64,000 nucleotides of DNA from Sphingomonas phyllosphaerae (GCA_036946405.1 JAQIJC010000001.1:3361501-3425500); one strand, 5' to 3'. Numbered from the stretch's first letter, positions 22,032-31,766 are shown. The notes: generated by a model from the sequence alone, not told the origin. Program-made: numbers and translations.

Positions 22032-22052
22032 CGGATCAGACAGTCTGATCCG
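22032..22052. promoter_or_regulatory. Perfect 10+1+10 palindrome upstream of the MFS gene
   Basis: CGGATCAGAC, one A, then GTCTGATCCG form a perfect inverted repeat of operator size. It lies 78-98 bases upstream of the efflux start codon. A second inverted repeat, TGATTTT-actc-AAAATCA, is at 22061-22078. Both look like regulator sites (TetR/MarR type size) rather than terminators. The second could instead end the opposite-side lipoprotein transcript. Confidence 0.5.
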
Positions 22053-22175
22053 CTAAGTCTTGATTTTACTCAAAATCAGAAAGGCCGGGTGCGATCGGCC
22101 AATTTCACGATCAACGATTGAGTGACACAACCGTTGCCGGAGAAATCGGCAACCGCCCCCCCTGCGACGTTCGCC

Positions 22176-22514
22176 TCAGTCGCGCCGCCGCGTCTCCGCC
22201 GACGCCGCGTCGACATCATCCTCACGGCCGCTGCGATCGCTGCGTGCCGTCATGCCAGTCGCGGAGGCGTCATCCATCATCTGTGCATCGGGTGCGGCGT
22301 CTTCGGGTGGCGGCAGGATCGCCGTGTCGTTGCTCGGGGTCGGGCTCGGCTCCACGAACGGTGTCGGTTCCTCGGTCGGGGTCGGCTCGGGAGTCGGTTC
22401 GAGCTCCTGCACCGTCATGTTCATCTCGGGCGGCTCCGGCTCGGATTTCGAACAGCCGGCCACGCCCAGACCCAGGAGCGCGACCAACGCCAACCGATGC
22501 CGCCATACCGTCAT
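22176..22514 (-). CDS. Small proline-rich lipoprotein
   Basis: 112 residues from the ATG at 22514, which has AAGGAAG 5 bases upstream. A signal peptide with lipobox LGVAGC (Cys about 21) is followed by a Pro/Glu/Thr-rich stretch (PEPPEMNMTVQELEPTPEP and so on) and an acidic/charged tail. There is no recognisable domain. It starts 11 bases after the L,D-transpeptidase stop, so it is cotranscribed and may be an envelope partner or spacer lipoprotein. Confidence 0.7.
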   Translation of the reverse strand: MTVWRHRLALVALLGLGVAGCSKSEPEPPEMNMTVQELEPTPEPTPTEEPTPFVEPSPTPSNDTAILPPPEDAAPDAQMMDDASATGMTARSDRSGREDDVDAASAETRRRD

Positions 22515-22525
22515 TCGTACTTCCT

Positions 22526-23977
22526 TCACTTCGCCGCCAGCGCCTGCGCGGCGGACCGTCGTTCGACCGTAGCAGCCAGCTTGCCGTCCCAGCCATAGGG
22601 ATCTTCGCGGAAGCCGACCTGTCCGTCGGCACCCGCAAATGCCGACCAGTACAGCAGATACACGCTGACTGGCTCGGCCATTTTCGCGCGCACGGTCTTC
22701 CCTGCGGCCACCGCCGCATCGATCGCGTCAGGCTGCCACTCCGGCGTCGTCGCCATCAGCAATTTGGCGAGATCCTCGGGCTTCTCGAGCCGCACGCAGC
22801 CGTGGCTGGCGAGCCGGTCGAACTTCGAGAAGCCGGAACGCGCGGGCGTGTCGTGCAGGTAGACCGCGAAATCGTTCGGAAAATCGAACTTGAACCGCCC
22901 CAGCGCGCTCTGCTCGGACGCCTGTTGCAGTCGCTTGCCGCCGTCACCGGTGTCGATCACGCGAAAGCCGTTGCGCTTCAGATAGCCGGGATTGGCGCGC
23001 TCCTTGGGCCACAACTCCTTGGTCGCGATCGAGCTGGGCACATTCCACGGCGGATTGATGACGATGCTGCTGATCTGCGAGACAAGCATCGGCGTTTCGT
23101 TGCCCGGCCGTCCGGTCACCGCGCGCATCGACATGATCGGCCGATCGCCATCGAACGCGGTCAGCACCGCCGCCGCGATATTGACCTGCACGCGTCGGCG
23201 ATCGAGCGTCGGCGGCAGCCAGCGCCAGCGTTCCAGATTGGCCATGATCGACTGGATGCGCTGCTCAACCGGCACGTTGAGCGCGGCGAGCGTCTGCGCG
23301 CCGACCTGGCCGGCCGGGTTGAGGCCATAGCGGCGTTGCGCGCGGCGCACCGCCTCCAGCAACGCCGCGTCGAAGCGGTCACCGGTGCCGGTCAGCTCCG
23401 GGTCCTCGATCGCCAGCCGCTCCCGCAGTCGGCCGACCGCCGGGCCGCTGCTGCCGTAGCTCGGCGCGACGGTCAGCATCGGCCAACCGCCCGCCGCCGC
23501 GATCTTGCGATAGCGCGCCAGCCCCTCCGCCAACGTGTCATACCCCTGATAGGGCGGCGGGAGCGAGCGCATCCAGCTCGTCAGCCGATCGCGCGCGACC
23601 GCGTCGGCAAAGCCGGGCAACGGGTCGTAGGCAGTCGGACGGATGCCCCAATCCTTCTGGAAATCGGAAGGCATCAGTCGCCCGCCATGCACCGCCCGCG
23701 CATGATCGAGCGCGACCCGCACCAGCGAGGCGCTGTCGAGCCGGTCGAGATCGGTCCGCGGTGTACGGCTAAGCCCCTGCGCCACTTCGTCCTTCGCGAT
23801 CAACCGCGCCAGTTCCTGCCGCTGTGCATCGTTGAGCGTCGGGAGCGGCAACTGCGGCTGGACCAGCGGGATCGGTGTCGGCGCGGCGGTTTCGGGCGTT
23901 ACCGGAACCTGCGCGACGGACGGGATCGCGGCAACGAGCGCGGCGAGCGAAAGGCTGTGTTTGGCAAACGAGATCAT
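22526..23977 (-). CDS. L,D-transpeptidase (YcbB/LdtD type)
   Basis: 483 residues from the ATG at 23977, chosen because a signal peptide (SLSLAALVAAIPSVAQ) follows it. The order is an N-terminal scaffold region, a peptidoglycan-binding domain (GPAVGRLRERLAIEDPEL, then FDAALLEAVRRAQRRYGLN), and a YkuD catalytic domain. The active site is SHGCVRLE with nucleophile Cys, preceded by AVYLHDTPARSGF. It makes 3-3 cross-links or attaches proteins to peptidoglycan in the periplasm. The length matches the large LdtD family rather than the short Erfk type. Confidence 0.92.
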   Translation of the reverse strand: MISFAKHSLSLAALVAAIPSVAQVPVTPETAAPTPIPLVQPQLPLPTLNDAQRQELARLIAKDEVAQGLSRTPRTDLDRLDSASLVRVALDHARAVHGGRLMPSDFQKDWGIRPTAYDPLPGFADAVARDRLTSWMRSLPPPYQGYDTLAEGLARYRKIAAAGGWPMLTVAPSYGSSGPAVGRLRERLAIEDPELTGTGDRFDAALLEAVRRAQRRYGLNPAGQVGAQTLAALNVPVEQRIQSIMANLERWRWLPPTLDRRRVQVNIAAAVLTAFDGDRPIMSMRAVTGRPGNETPMLVSQISSIVINPPWNVPSSIATKELWPKERANPGYLKRNGFRVIDTGDGGKRLQQASEQSALGRFKFDFPNDFAVYLHDTPARSGFSKFDRLASHGCVRLEKPEDLAKLLMATTPEWQPDAIDAAVAAGKTVRAKMAEPVSVYLLYWSAFAGADGQVGFREDPYGWDGKLAATVERRSAAQALAAK

Positions 23978-24187
23978 GACTGCGGGCTTATCACCTTTGA
24001 TTCGCGCGGTTGAGAGGTCGAATCGCACAATCGCGCCTGCGGCGCGCGCAGCATCGGGCCTCTTGTGCCTCTCAACGAGCAAGTCCTTGAAAGGACGCGC
24101 TTCGCCGAACGCGAATTAACCAATCCTTATCCGGCATCCCGTACGAGCACGGTCACAATTTACGTCGAAGTTCGAGGGGGATGCCGC

Positions 24188-26917
24188 ATGCGTAAGGCGC
24201 GTTTGTATCGGTCGGTGGCGATGTTCGCGATCATCGCCGCACCCGCGGCGGCGCAGGATCTGCGCGGCGCGGCGGCCAACCAGCCGAAGGACGCGACGCA
24301 AGCCGCCTCGCCCAACACCGCCGATATCGTCGTCACGGCCACCCGCCGCTCGGAGCGCTTGTCGAATGTGCCGATCGCGGTGTCGGCATTCGGGCAGGCC
24401 GCGCTGCAGAACTCCGGCGCGACCGATATCCGCCAGATGACCCAGATCGCACCGTCGCTGCTGGTCAGCTCGACCGGCAGCGAGGCCAACGCCTCGGCAC
24501 GCATCCGCGGCGTCGGCACCGTCGGCGACAATCCGGGGCTGGAAAGCTCGGTCGCGGTGTTCATCGACGGGATCTATCGCAGCCGCACCGGATCGGGGCT
24601 CAACGACCTCGGCGAGGTCGAGCGGATCGAGGTGCTGCGCGGTCCGCAGGGGACGCTGTCGGGACGCAATTCGTCGGCAGGCGCGATCAGCATCTATACC
24701 AAGCTGCCCGAGTTCACGTTCGGTGGCATGGGCGAGGTCAGCTACGGCAATTACGACGCCGTTCGCGTGCAGGCCGCGCTGACGGGGCCGGTCATCAAGG
24801 ACCTGCTCGCCTTTCGCATCGATGGCGTCGCCAGCCGTCGCGATGGCTTCCTGAGGGACGTCGTCAACGATACCGACTTCAACAATCGCGAGCGCTATTT
24901 CGTGCGCGGCCAGTTGCTGTTCACGATCACCCCCGATCTCGCCGTCCGCTTCATCGGCGACTATACGCGGCGCGACGAGAAATGCTGTGGCGCCGTCTAT
25001 GCCGACACGCGCGAGAAGACCGACCCCACGCCGGGCGTGCCGGGCGACTATGCGGTCAGCGCCACGAACCCGGTCACCGGGATCCTGCGCAGTCTGGGCG
25101 GCGTGCTGCCCAGCGAAGGCGATCCGTACAACCGCCGGATCGCGCAGACCGCCGGTCGTGCATACAGCAACCTGACCACCGACGGCGGCGTATCGATGCG
25201 TGTCCGCTGGAATCTCGGCGCGACCCAGCTCACCTCGCTCACCGCCTATCGCGAATACAAGTCGGGTGGGGCGGGCGACATGGACTATTCCAACGTCGAC
25301 CTGATCTATCGTCCTGACGACGGCAACAATTACCGTCAGTTCAAGGTCTTCAGCCACGAGAGTCGCTTCTCCGGCACGATCCTCGACAACAAGCTCGACT
25401 GGCTGGTCGGTGGCTATTACGCGCATGAAAACCTCGCGCTCGTCGACAATCTGCATTTCGGCGCGCAATATGGTGCCTTCGCGGCCTGCCGCGCGGTGCT
25501 GTCGATCAACCCGGCCGCCGCGTTGCGCAACGCCGCCAACCCGGGCTGCCTGAGCAACGTTGGCCGCGCCGCGCTGACGGCGGGGATCGGCGCGACGGCG
25601 GTGGCGGGTATCGACCGGCTGAGCACGCTCAACAATCTGGGCAGCCTGCGCGACGTCTATCGTCAGACAAGCGAAAATTTCGCCTTCTTCACGCACAACA
25701 TCTATCGGCTGACCGAGCGGCTCAACGTCACGGTGGGGTTGCGGTACACCAACGAGCACAAGACGCTCGCGGCCGGGTTCAACAACAACAACACGATCTG
25801 CCCCGCGCAGCAGGCGGCACTGCGCCCGCTGCTCGCCGGCAGCAACGCCACGCTCCGCGCCGTGGCGGGCGGGATCGTCACCTTGTCGTGCATCGGCAAC
25901 TCGAGCGCCGCGCTGACCAACGTGGCGCTGAACGACCAGATTCGCGAGGGGCAGCTGACCGGCACCGGCGTGCTGTCGTGGAAGCCGTTCGCGTCGACCC
26001 TGCTCTACGCATCCTACGCGCGGGGCTATAAGGCCGGCGGTTACAATCTCGACCGTTCGGACCTTAGCGAGACGGTGCTGTCGACCCCGCCAGCGTCGAG
26101 CGTCCGCAATCTGCGCTTCGATCCGGAGACGGTGAACGCCTATGAGGTGGGCGTGAAGTACAGTTCGCGCCAGTTCACCGCGAATGTCGCGGCGTTCCGG
26201 TCGGAATTCACCAACTTCCAGCTCAACACCTTCAACGGCACCAATTACATCGTCCAGAACATCGGCGGCTGCGACCAATCGCTGAACGGCGCGGACCGCG
26301 ACAACGCGACCGCGACCGGCACCTGTACCGGCAAGGTCGGCAAGGGACTGGTGACGCAGGGGATCGAGCTGGAAGTCGGCATGTATCCGGCGCCGGACGT
26401 GACGGTGAACATCGGCTACACTCTCGCCGATGCGAAATATGCGCGCAACCTCGTCGGCAGCAAGGCGGGCGAGCCACTGAGTGCGGCGCTGTTCCTGCTG
26501 CCCGGTGCGCAGATGTCGAACGCTCCGCGTAACACCGTTACCAGCTCGTTCAGCTGGACGCCGGCGATCGGCGGCAGCGGGATGAGCGCCTTGTTCTACG
26601 TCGACGGGCGTATGACGAGCGATTACAACACCGGGTCGGACCTGTTCATCGAAAAGATGCAGGACGGCTTCTTCCTGATGAATGCCCGCATCGGGCTGCG
26701 CGGCAACGAACAGCGCTGGGCGGTCGAGCTTTGGGCGCAAAACCTGCTCGACACCAATTACCAGCAGGTCGCCTTTACCGCACCGTTCCAGGGGTCTGGC
26801 TCGCAATCGCAGGTGCAGGCGTTCGGCAGCCCGAGCTTCGCGGCCGCAAATTCGCTGTTCACCTCGTTCCTTGGCGAACCGCGCACCTACGGCCTGACGC
26901 TGCGCACGCGGTTCTGA
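24188..26917 (+). CDS. TonB-dependent outer-membrane receptor
   Basis: 909 residues from the ATG at 24188, preceded by GAGGGGG. A signal peptide (MFAIIAAPAAAQ) leads to a TonB-box-like DIVVTATRR and a plug domain (VPIAVSAFGQAALQNSG, RIRGVGTVGDN, VERIEVLRGPQGTLSGRN). A 22-strand barrel follows, ending in aromatic Phe (GLTLRTRF). Two loops are unusually rich in Asn, Ala and Cys (RAVLSINPAAALRNAANPGC and near ICPAQQ), suggesting disulfide-closed external loops. The substrate is unknown; the type is abundant in sphingomonads for polysaccharide or aromatic uptake as well as siderophores. A hairpin at 26937-26970 lies just downstream. Confidence 0.9.
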   Translation: MRKARLYRSVAMFAIIAAPAAAQDLRGAAANQPKDATQAASPNTADIVVTATRRSERLSNVPIAVSAFGQAALQNSGATDIRQMTQIAPSLLVSSTGSEANASARIRGVGTVGDNPGLESSVAVFIDGIYRSRTGSGLNDLGEVERIEVLRGPQGTLSGRNSSAGAISIYTKLPEFTFGGMGEVSYGNYDAVRVQAALTGPVIKDLLAFRIDGVASRRDGFLRDVVNDTDFNNRERYFVRGQLLFTITPDLAVRFIGDYTRRDEKCCGAVYADTREKTDPTPGVPGDYAVSATNPVTGILRSLGGVLPSEGDPYNRRIAQTAGRAYSNLTTDGGVSMRVRWNLGATQLTSLTAYREYKSGGAGDMDYSNVDLIYRPDDGNNYRQFKVFSHESRFSGTILDNKLDWLVGGYYAHENLALVDNLHFGAQYGAFAACRAVLSINPAAALRNAANPGCLSNVGRAALTAGIGATAVAGIDRLSTLNNLGSLRDVYRQTSENFAFFTHNIYRLTERLNVTVGLRYTNEHKTLAAGFNNNNTICPAQQAALRPLLAGSNATLRAVAGGIVTLSCIGNSSAALTNVALNDQIREGQLTGTGVLSWKPFASTLLYASYARGYKAGGYNLDRSDLSETVLSTPPASSVRNLRFDPETVNAYEVGVKYSSRQFTANVAAFRSEFTNFQLNTFNGTNYIVQNIGGCDQSLNGADRDNATATGTCTGKVGKGLVTQGIELEVGMYPAPDVTVNIGYTLADAKYARNLVGSKAGEPLSAALFLLPGAQMSNAPRNTVTSSFSWTPAIGGSGMSALFYVDGRMTSDYNTGSDLFIEKMQDGFFLMNARIGLRGNEQRWAVELWAQNLLDTNYQQVAFTAPFQGSGSQSQVQAFGSPSFAAANSLFTSFLGEPRTYGLTLRTRF

Positions 26918-27014
26918 TCCAACGCGACTTCAAGGCGGCGACGATTGATCGCTTCGAGCAGATCGTCGCCTTGAACCCGATCCCGCGAGCCGAGGCCGCT
27001 CGCTCGTGCAGCGA

Positions 27015-27662
27015 TCACGCATAGGCGTAAGGCCCGCCGGCCGCGAGCGCGCGCTGGTAGGCGGGGCGGGCATGGATACGCTCCAGCCAACCGGTCGTGT
27101 TCGGGCGGCTGGCGTCGAGCCCGGCACGGCTGCGCGCCGCCTCCAGCGGGAAGCTCATCATGACGTCCGCGGCGGTGAACGTGTCACCGGCGAACCACGG
27201 ATGGTCTGCGAGCGCGTCCTCGACGTAATCGAGATGGCGGTCGACCATCGGCTGAATCTGTGCCGCGACCCGCGATCCGACCAGCGGGATGCGCGACACG
27301 ACCAGCTTGACGAGCAGCGGCGGCATCAGCGAACCCTCGGCATAGTGAAGCCAGAAGCGGTAGGCGAGCGCATCGTCACGCCGTGATGGCGCCCCCAGCT
27401 TCCCGTCGGCACGGTCGACGAGATATTCGACGATCGCGCCGGTCTCCGCGATCACGCGCGGATCACCTCCCCCATGCGCGGCGGTATCCTCGATCACCGG
27501 CGATTTGCCGAGCGGATGGACGCGGCGCAGTTCGGGCGGTGCGAGCATCGTCGCCTTGTCGCGCTCGTAGCGCTTCACCTCATAGGGAAGGTCCAGTTCC
27601 TCGAGCATCCACAGAATACGCTGCGAGCGGGAATTCTCGAGATGGTGGACGATGATCGTCAT
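27015..27662 (-). CDS. Glutathione S-transferase family protein
   Basis: 215 residues from the ATG at 27662, the standard GST start before a beta-strand (MTIIVHHLENSRSQRILWML). A thioredoxin-like N-terminal domain has the Ser/Arg active-site stretch ENSRSQR and the cis-Pro/GSH motif GKSPVIED...ETGAIVEYL. An all-helical C-terminal domain holds HPWFAGDTFTAADVMMSFPL (N-capping box). It probably conjugates or reduces small electrophiles in the cytoplasm. It is a single gene, convergent with the TonB receptor. Confidence 0.88.
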   Translation of the reverse strand: MTIIVHHLENSRSQRILWMLEELDLPYEVKRYERDKATMLAPPELRRVHPLGKSPVIEDTAAHGGGDPRVIAETGAIVEYLVDRADGKLGAPSRRDDALAYRFWLHYAEGSLMPPLLVKLVVSRIPLVGSRVAAQIQPMVDRHLDYVEDALADHPWFAGDTFTAADVMMSFPLEAARSRAGLDASRPNTTGWLERIHARPAYQRALAAGGPYAYA

Positions 27663-27982
27663 GTCGGCTCCTGCATGCACGACCCGGCACGGATCGCAGC
27701 CGTTAACGCAACGGCCGTACCACGTATCCATGTTTGGACAGGTGGTTCCGCTTTCACCGTGCGAGCGCGGTGCCTCGCCGCCGACTGGAATGACCGCCGC
27801 ACCGGCGGGTGCGCCTGCCGGGCGACGCGATCAGAGCGCCATCAACGATCCAGGTGGCCCCCCCGCATCTCGACCGTCCTGACACAATCAAAGAACAAAC
27901 TTCGACATGCGCAGTCTAAATCATCGTCTGATACGGTCCGCGCGCCCGAGCGAGGATCACGCAAACCGATCAGCCGTGCCGA
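27663..27982. other. Intergenic region between GST and recA
   Basis: About 320 bases with no credible gene; open frames here have no ribosome site or family resemblance. It must hold the GST promoter (minus strand) and the recA 3' end. I see no clear terminator hairpin with a T tract, only short inverted and direct repeats of GATCGG near 27970-27990. Confidence 0.5.
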
Positions 27983-29056
27983 TCAGATGTCGTCGTCCTC
28001 GCTCGGCCCGGCCATCATCCCGTCGGCGACCTGCTCGGTGCGGCCGCGGATCGCCTTTTCAAGCCGGTCCTTCATCTCCGGATTGTCGCGAAGGAAGTTC
28101 TTGGAGTTCTCACGCCCCTGCCCGATCCGTACCGAGTCATAGGAGAACCACGCGCCCGCCTTTTCGACCAGCCCGGCCTTGACCCCGATGTCGAGGATCT
28201 CGCCGATCTTCGAGATGCCCTCGCCGTACATGATGTCGAACTCGACCTGCTTGAACGGCGGCGCGACCTTGTTCTTCACGACCTTCACGCGCGTGGCGTT
28301 GCCGATCACCTCATCGCGGTCCTTGATCGCGCCGGTGCGGCGGATGTCGAGCCGGACCGAGGCGTAGAACTTCAGCGCGTTACCGCCGGTCGTTGTCTCC
28401 GGATTGCCGTACATCACACCGATCTTCATGCGCAGCTGGTTGATGAAGATCACCATGCAGCGCGAGCGGCTGATCGAACCGGTCAGCTTGCGCAGGCTCT
28501 GCGACATCAGGCGCGCCTGAAGGCCGACGTGGCTGTCGCCCATCTCGCCCTCGATCTCGGCGCGCGGCACCAGCGCGGCCACCGAATCGACCACCAGCAC
28601 GTCGATTGCGTTCGAGCGCACCAGCGTGTCGACGATCTCCAGCGCCTGCTCGCCCGTATCCGGCTGCGAAACGATCAGCTCATCGATGTTCACGCCCAGC
28701 TTCTTGGCGTAGACCGGATCGAGCGCGTGCTCGGCGTCGACGAATGCGGCGGTGCCGCCGGTCTTCTGGGCTTCGGCGATGACGTGGAGCGCGAGCGTGG
28801 TCTTTCCCGAGCTTTCCGGGCCATAGACCTCGATCACGCGCCCGCGCGGTAGCCCGCCGACGCCGAGCGCGATGTCGAGCCCGAGCGAGCCGGTCGAGAT
28901 CGCCTCGACCTGCATCGTCTCTTTCTGACCCAGCTTCATTGCCGAGCCTTTGCCGAAGGCACGATCGATTTGCGCGAGGGCGGCGTCGAGTGCCTTTTGA
29001 CGGTCTGTGTTCGCGGTTGCCATGCCGGTATCGATCACCTGAAGTTTGGCGGCCAT
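27983..29056 (-). CDS. recA: Recombinase RecA
   Basis: 357 residues from the ATG at 29056 (AAGG ribosome site upstream). The strand-exchange ATPase of homologous recombination and LexA coprotease. Walker [10 protein letters not shown], Walker [12 protein letters not shown]1 [16 protein letters not shown] and L2 [22 protein letters not shown] are all canonical. The C-terminus is acidic (EDDDI). A direct-repeat SOS box lies about 80-90 bases upstream, so the gene is LexA-controlled. It is monocistronic as far as can be seen. Confidence 0.98.
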   Translation of the reverse strand: MAAKLQVIDTGMATANTDRQKALDAALAQIDRAFGKGSAMKLGQKETMQVEAISTGSLGLDIALGVGGLPRGRVIEVYGPESSGKTTLALHVIAEAQKTGGTAAFVDAEHALDPVYAKKLGVNIDELIVSQPDTGEQALEIVDTLVRSNAIDVLVVDSVAALVPRAEIEGEMGDSHVGLQARLMSQSLRKLTGSISRSRCMVIFINQLRMKIGVMYGNPETTTGGNALKFYASVRLDIRRTGAIKDRDEVIGNATRVKVVKNKVAPPFKQVEFDIMYGEGISKIGEILDIGVKAGLVEKAGAWFSYDSVRIGQGRENSKNFLRDNPEMKDRLEKAIRGRTEQVADGMMAGPSEDDDI

Positions 29057-29133
29057 TGCCGTGGAGCCTTTCGCTAGAGCAACCGCGCGCCGCATTCAAC
29101 GCGCCGCACTGTTGTATTCAGTTTGTTCCATAA

Positions 29134-29148
29134 GAACAAGTAGCGAAC
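29134..29148 (-). promoter_or_regulatory. LexA (SOS) box of recA
   Basis: Read on the minus strand this is GTTC-GCTACTT-GTTC, an exact GTTC-N7-GTTC box. It lies 78-92 bases upstream of the recA ATG. The neighbouring bases 29125-29137 also form an inverted GTTC-CATAA-GAAC. The 10-mer TGTTCCATAA at 29124-29133 (+ strand) recurs in the lexA operator at 3934-3943. The match to the alphaproteobacterial consensus is by eye. Confidence 0.9.
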
Positions 29149-29169
29149 TTTGGCTTGAATACAAGCTGT

Positions 29170-30006
29170 TCAGCCGATCGTGGTTGGACACAGCCACCAA
29201 TCGGGCGCCGCTTCAGCGATCTGTGCAGCGGCGGAGTCGCGTGCCGCAGCATCGTGGAACAGCGCGAAGCAGGTCGCGCCGGAACCAGACATGCGCGTCA
29301 AAACCACTCCCGGTGCCGAGGAAAGCCGGGAAATAACCCCCTCGATCACGGGTGCGATCGCTTCGGCGGGCGGTTGGAGGTCGTTTCTGCCCGCCATGGC
29401 GCGCTCCAGTGTCGTTCCGGTCAGATCGAGCGCGCCGCGATCGACGCCGTCCCAATGCGCGAAGACCTGCGCGGTCGACACCGCCACCCCGGGGTTGACC
29501 AGCAGCGCCGGCATGTCGCCCAGCCCCGCAACCGGCGCGAGCGCATCGCCGCGGCCGCGGCCGAAGGTGGGGCGGCCGAGCAGGCAGGCGGGAACGTCCG
29601 CGCCCAGATCGGCGGCGATCGTCAGCAGCCGCGGGGCATCCACCGGCAGCCCATATAGCCGCGCGAGTGCGCGCAAGGTGGCCGCGGCGTCCGCCGAGCC
29701 GCCGCCGATCCCGGAGGCGACCGGCAGATGCTTGTCGAGCGTCACCGCGTGGATCGCATCGGGCGCGAACGCCTGCCGGAACGCCGCCTCGGCGCGCGTC
29801 ACCAGATTGTCGGCGACCGGGCCGACCGCCCCGGCGAACGGGCCGGTGACGGTGAAGCCCGGCGTCGTCGCGGGCGCGACCGTCACCCGGTCGCCGTCGC
29901 GCGCGAAGACGAACAACGTCTCCAGCTCGTGATAGCCGTCCGCCCGCCGCGCGCGGACGTGCAGCGCGAGGTTGAGCTTGGCGGGGGCGGTTTCGACGAT
30001 CGTCAC
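29170..30006 (-). CDS. ispE: 4-diphosphocytidyl-2-C-methyl-D-erythritol kinase
   Basis: 278 residues, GHMP-family kinase of the non-mevalonate isoprenoid pathway; it phosphorylates CDP-ME at the 2-hydroxyl. The N-terminus APAKLNLALHV and the ATP loop LPVASGIGGGSADAAAT are diagnostic, with a third motif near VVLTRMSGSGATCFALF. The start overlaps the stop of the upstream TPR gene (ATGA, 30003-30006). recA follows downstream on the same strand with its own SOS promoter in the 113-base gap. Confidence 0.96.
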   Translation of the reverse strand: MTIVETAPAKLNLALHVRARRADGYHELETLFVFARDGDRVTVAPATTPGFTVTGPFAGAVGPVADNLVTRAEAAFRQAFAPDAIHAVTLDKHLPVASGIGGGSADAAATLRALARLYGLPVDAPRLLTIAADLGADVPACLLGRPTFGRGRGDALAPVAGLGDMPALLVNPGVAVSTAQVFAHWDGVDRGALDLTGTTLERAMAGRNDLQPPAEAIAPVIEGVISRLSSAPGVVLTRMSGSGATCFALFHDAAARDSAAAQIAEAAPDWWLCPTTIG

Positions 30007-31697
30007 TGCGGCAGTCCCTGTTCGATCTTGGTGGCGAGCCGCGCCATTTCGGCCGGGGTCGCGGTCGCCTGCGCGGCGGTCCAGGCGTAGCGGGCCTCGT
30101 AGCGGCGACCGGCCTGCCAGTAGAGATCGCCGAGATGCTCGCCGATCTCGGCGCTGAGCGGATCGCCCTCCGCCGCCCGCTCGACCAGCGGCAGCGCGCG
30201 CGCCGGCTGCCCGCGCAAATACAACGCCCAGCCCAGCGAGTCGGCGATCGCGGCATCGTCGGGTTTCAGCCGCGCGGCCTTCTCCAGCATCGCCTGCGCC
30301 TCGTCGATCCGCTCGCGATGCTGGGTCAGCGCATAGCCGAGATAGTTGAGCGCGAGCGGCTGCTCCGGACCTTTGGCGACCGCCTTTTCCAGCGCATCGC
30401 GCGCCGCCGGCCAGCGCCCCGCCCCGTCGAGCGCCGCGCCATATTGCAGCCAGTCGGTCCAGTCGGCCGCCACGCCGGCCCGCTTCACTAGCCGCGCATA
30501 GAGCGGCACCGCCTGCGCCGGGCGATCGAGCCGCATCTGCAGGTCGGCGAGCCGCTGGACGTCGCCGATCGGGGTCTTCTTCGTCACCGACAGCGCGTCG
30601 AGCGCCGCCAACGCCTCGTCCTCGCGCCCGCCGTCCGCCAGCATCTGGACGCGCCCGGTCGCGGCGAGCGACGCATAGGGGCTGTCGGCGGGCACCTCGC
30701 CCAGCAGCGCCAGCCCGGCGTCGAGCGCATCGTCCCCCGCCAACACCCCGGCGAGCAACAGCCGCGCGCGATCGTTGGCCGGATCGGCGCGCAACGCGGC
30801 GCGCAGCAACGTATAGGTGAGCACGCCGGGATCCTCGCCGGTCGCGAGATCGGCGGCGATGCGCGTGAACAGATGCGCGGCGCCGAATGCGAGCGTCGGG
30901 CGCGCGCCGCGCGTCGGCTCGATCCGCAGCGCGGTCGCGCCGGCATCGTCGTCGAGCAGCGCGCGCGCCGCCTTGTCCTTCCCCTGCCCGATCAGCAATC
31001 GCGCCGCCGCGACCCGCTCGTCCAGCGCGGCGAGATCGGCCGCCCCGCCAAGCGCGCGCACCGCCGCCACGCCTTCGTCGGTGCGACCGGTGGCGATCAG
31101 CAGCAGCGCGCGCGTCTCGGCGGCGAAGCGTCGGGCGACCGGCTCATCGGGAACCTGCGCCAGCGCCGCGAACGGATCGCCGCCGCTCTCGAGCGCCAGC
31201 CACGCGCGCAGCGGCGGCGCGAGGATGCGCAGCCGGTCGCCGTCGAAACGCTTGACCGCCGCCTCCGCGCCCGCGCGGTCGCCATCGCGTGCGGCGCGGG
31301 CGAGCGCGAGCAGCGCGGTGTCGGACGGCGCGGCCTTTTGCGCGGCGAGCGCGGCGGCGGCCTGATCGGCGAGCGGCATGTCGCCGGCGCGCACCGCGGC
31401 GCGGAAGGTGCGCAGCGCGATCGCGACGTCCTGCGGATCGTCGGCGAGCACGCGCGCGTAATCCTGCGCCGCGCTGGCGACCGCGCCATCCGCTTCCGCG
31501 ATTCGCGCGCGGGCATAGGCGGCGGGGTCGACGGTCGCGGCGAACGCGGGCAGCGCGGCGCCGGCGAGCGTCGCGGCGAGCGGGAGCGCGAGGCGGCGGG
31601 TGAGCGTGATGGCGAGCTTTCGGATGCGGGCGGTGGATGGCCGATCGGGGTAGAGGGAGTGGGCGGCGAGGTCCAGTGGCGGCGGGCGGCGGGTCAT
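30003..31697 (-). CDS. Tetratricopeptide-repeat protein, exported
   Basis: 564 residues. An N-terminal stretch (RRLALPLAATLAGAALPAFAA, about 34-54) looks like a signal peptide after a short leader. Ala-rich TPR units follow through the whole length, clearest at the end (LNYLGYALTQHRERIDEAQAML, ADSLGWALYLRGQPARALPLVE, GEHLGDLYWQAGRRYEARYA). It is probably a periplasmic scaffold. It overlaps ispE by 4 bases, an arrangement common in sphingomonads. Exact role unknown. Confidence 0.82.
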   Translation of the reverse strand: MTRRPPPLDLAAHSLYPDRPSTARIRKLAITLTRRLALPLAATLAGAALPAFAATVDPAAYARARIAEADGAVASAAQDYARVLADDPQDVAIALRTFRAAVRAGDMPLADQAAAALAAQKAAPSDTALLALARAARDGDRAGAEAAVKRFDGDRLRILAPPLRAWLALESGGDPFAALAQVPDEPVARRFAAETRALLLIATGRTDEGVAAVRALGGAADLAALDERVAAARLLIGQGKDKAARALLDDDAGATALRIEPTRGARPTLAFGAAHLFTRIAADLATGEDPGVLTYTLLRAALRADPANDRARLLLAGVLAGDDALDAGLALLGEVPADSPYASLAATGRVQMLADGGREDEALAALDALSVTKKTPIGDVQRLADLQMRLDRPAQAVPLYARLVKRAGVAADWTDWLQYGAALDGAGRWPAARDALEKAVAKGPEQPLALNYLGYALTQHRERIDEAQAMLEKAARLKPDDAAIADSLGWALYLRGQPARALPLVERAAEGDPLSAEIGEHLGDLYWQAGRRYEARYAWTAAQATATPAEMARLATKIEQGLPQ

Positions 31698-31766
31698 GCG
31701 TGGCTCAACACGCGAGGGGGCGGGTGCGTTCAGGTGGGGATGCGGGTAAGGTCTGAAGAGCCCGAT

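Noticed and set aside
22118..24013. 631-codon open frame opposite the L,D-transpeptidase
   Set aside because: Antisense shadow with Arg/His/Pro-rich translation and no ribosome site; the sense gene has a full catalytic motif.
24116..26806. 896-codon open frame opposite the first TonB receptor
   Set aside because: It is antisense to a clear receptor gene; its translation is low-complexity Arg/Asp/Val-rich and has no domain. Long antisense frames are common at this GC content.
27652..27882. 76-codon plus-strand frame upstream of GST
   Set aside because: Pro/Ala/Arg-rich with no family resemblance, lying over the GST promoter.
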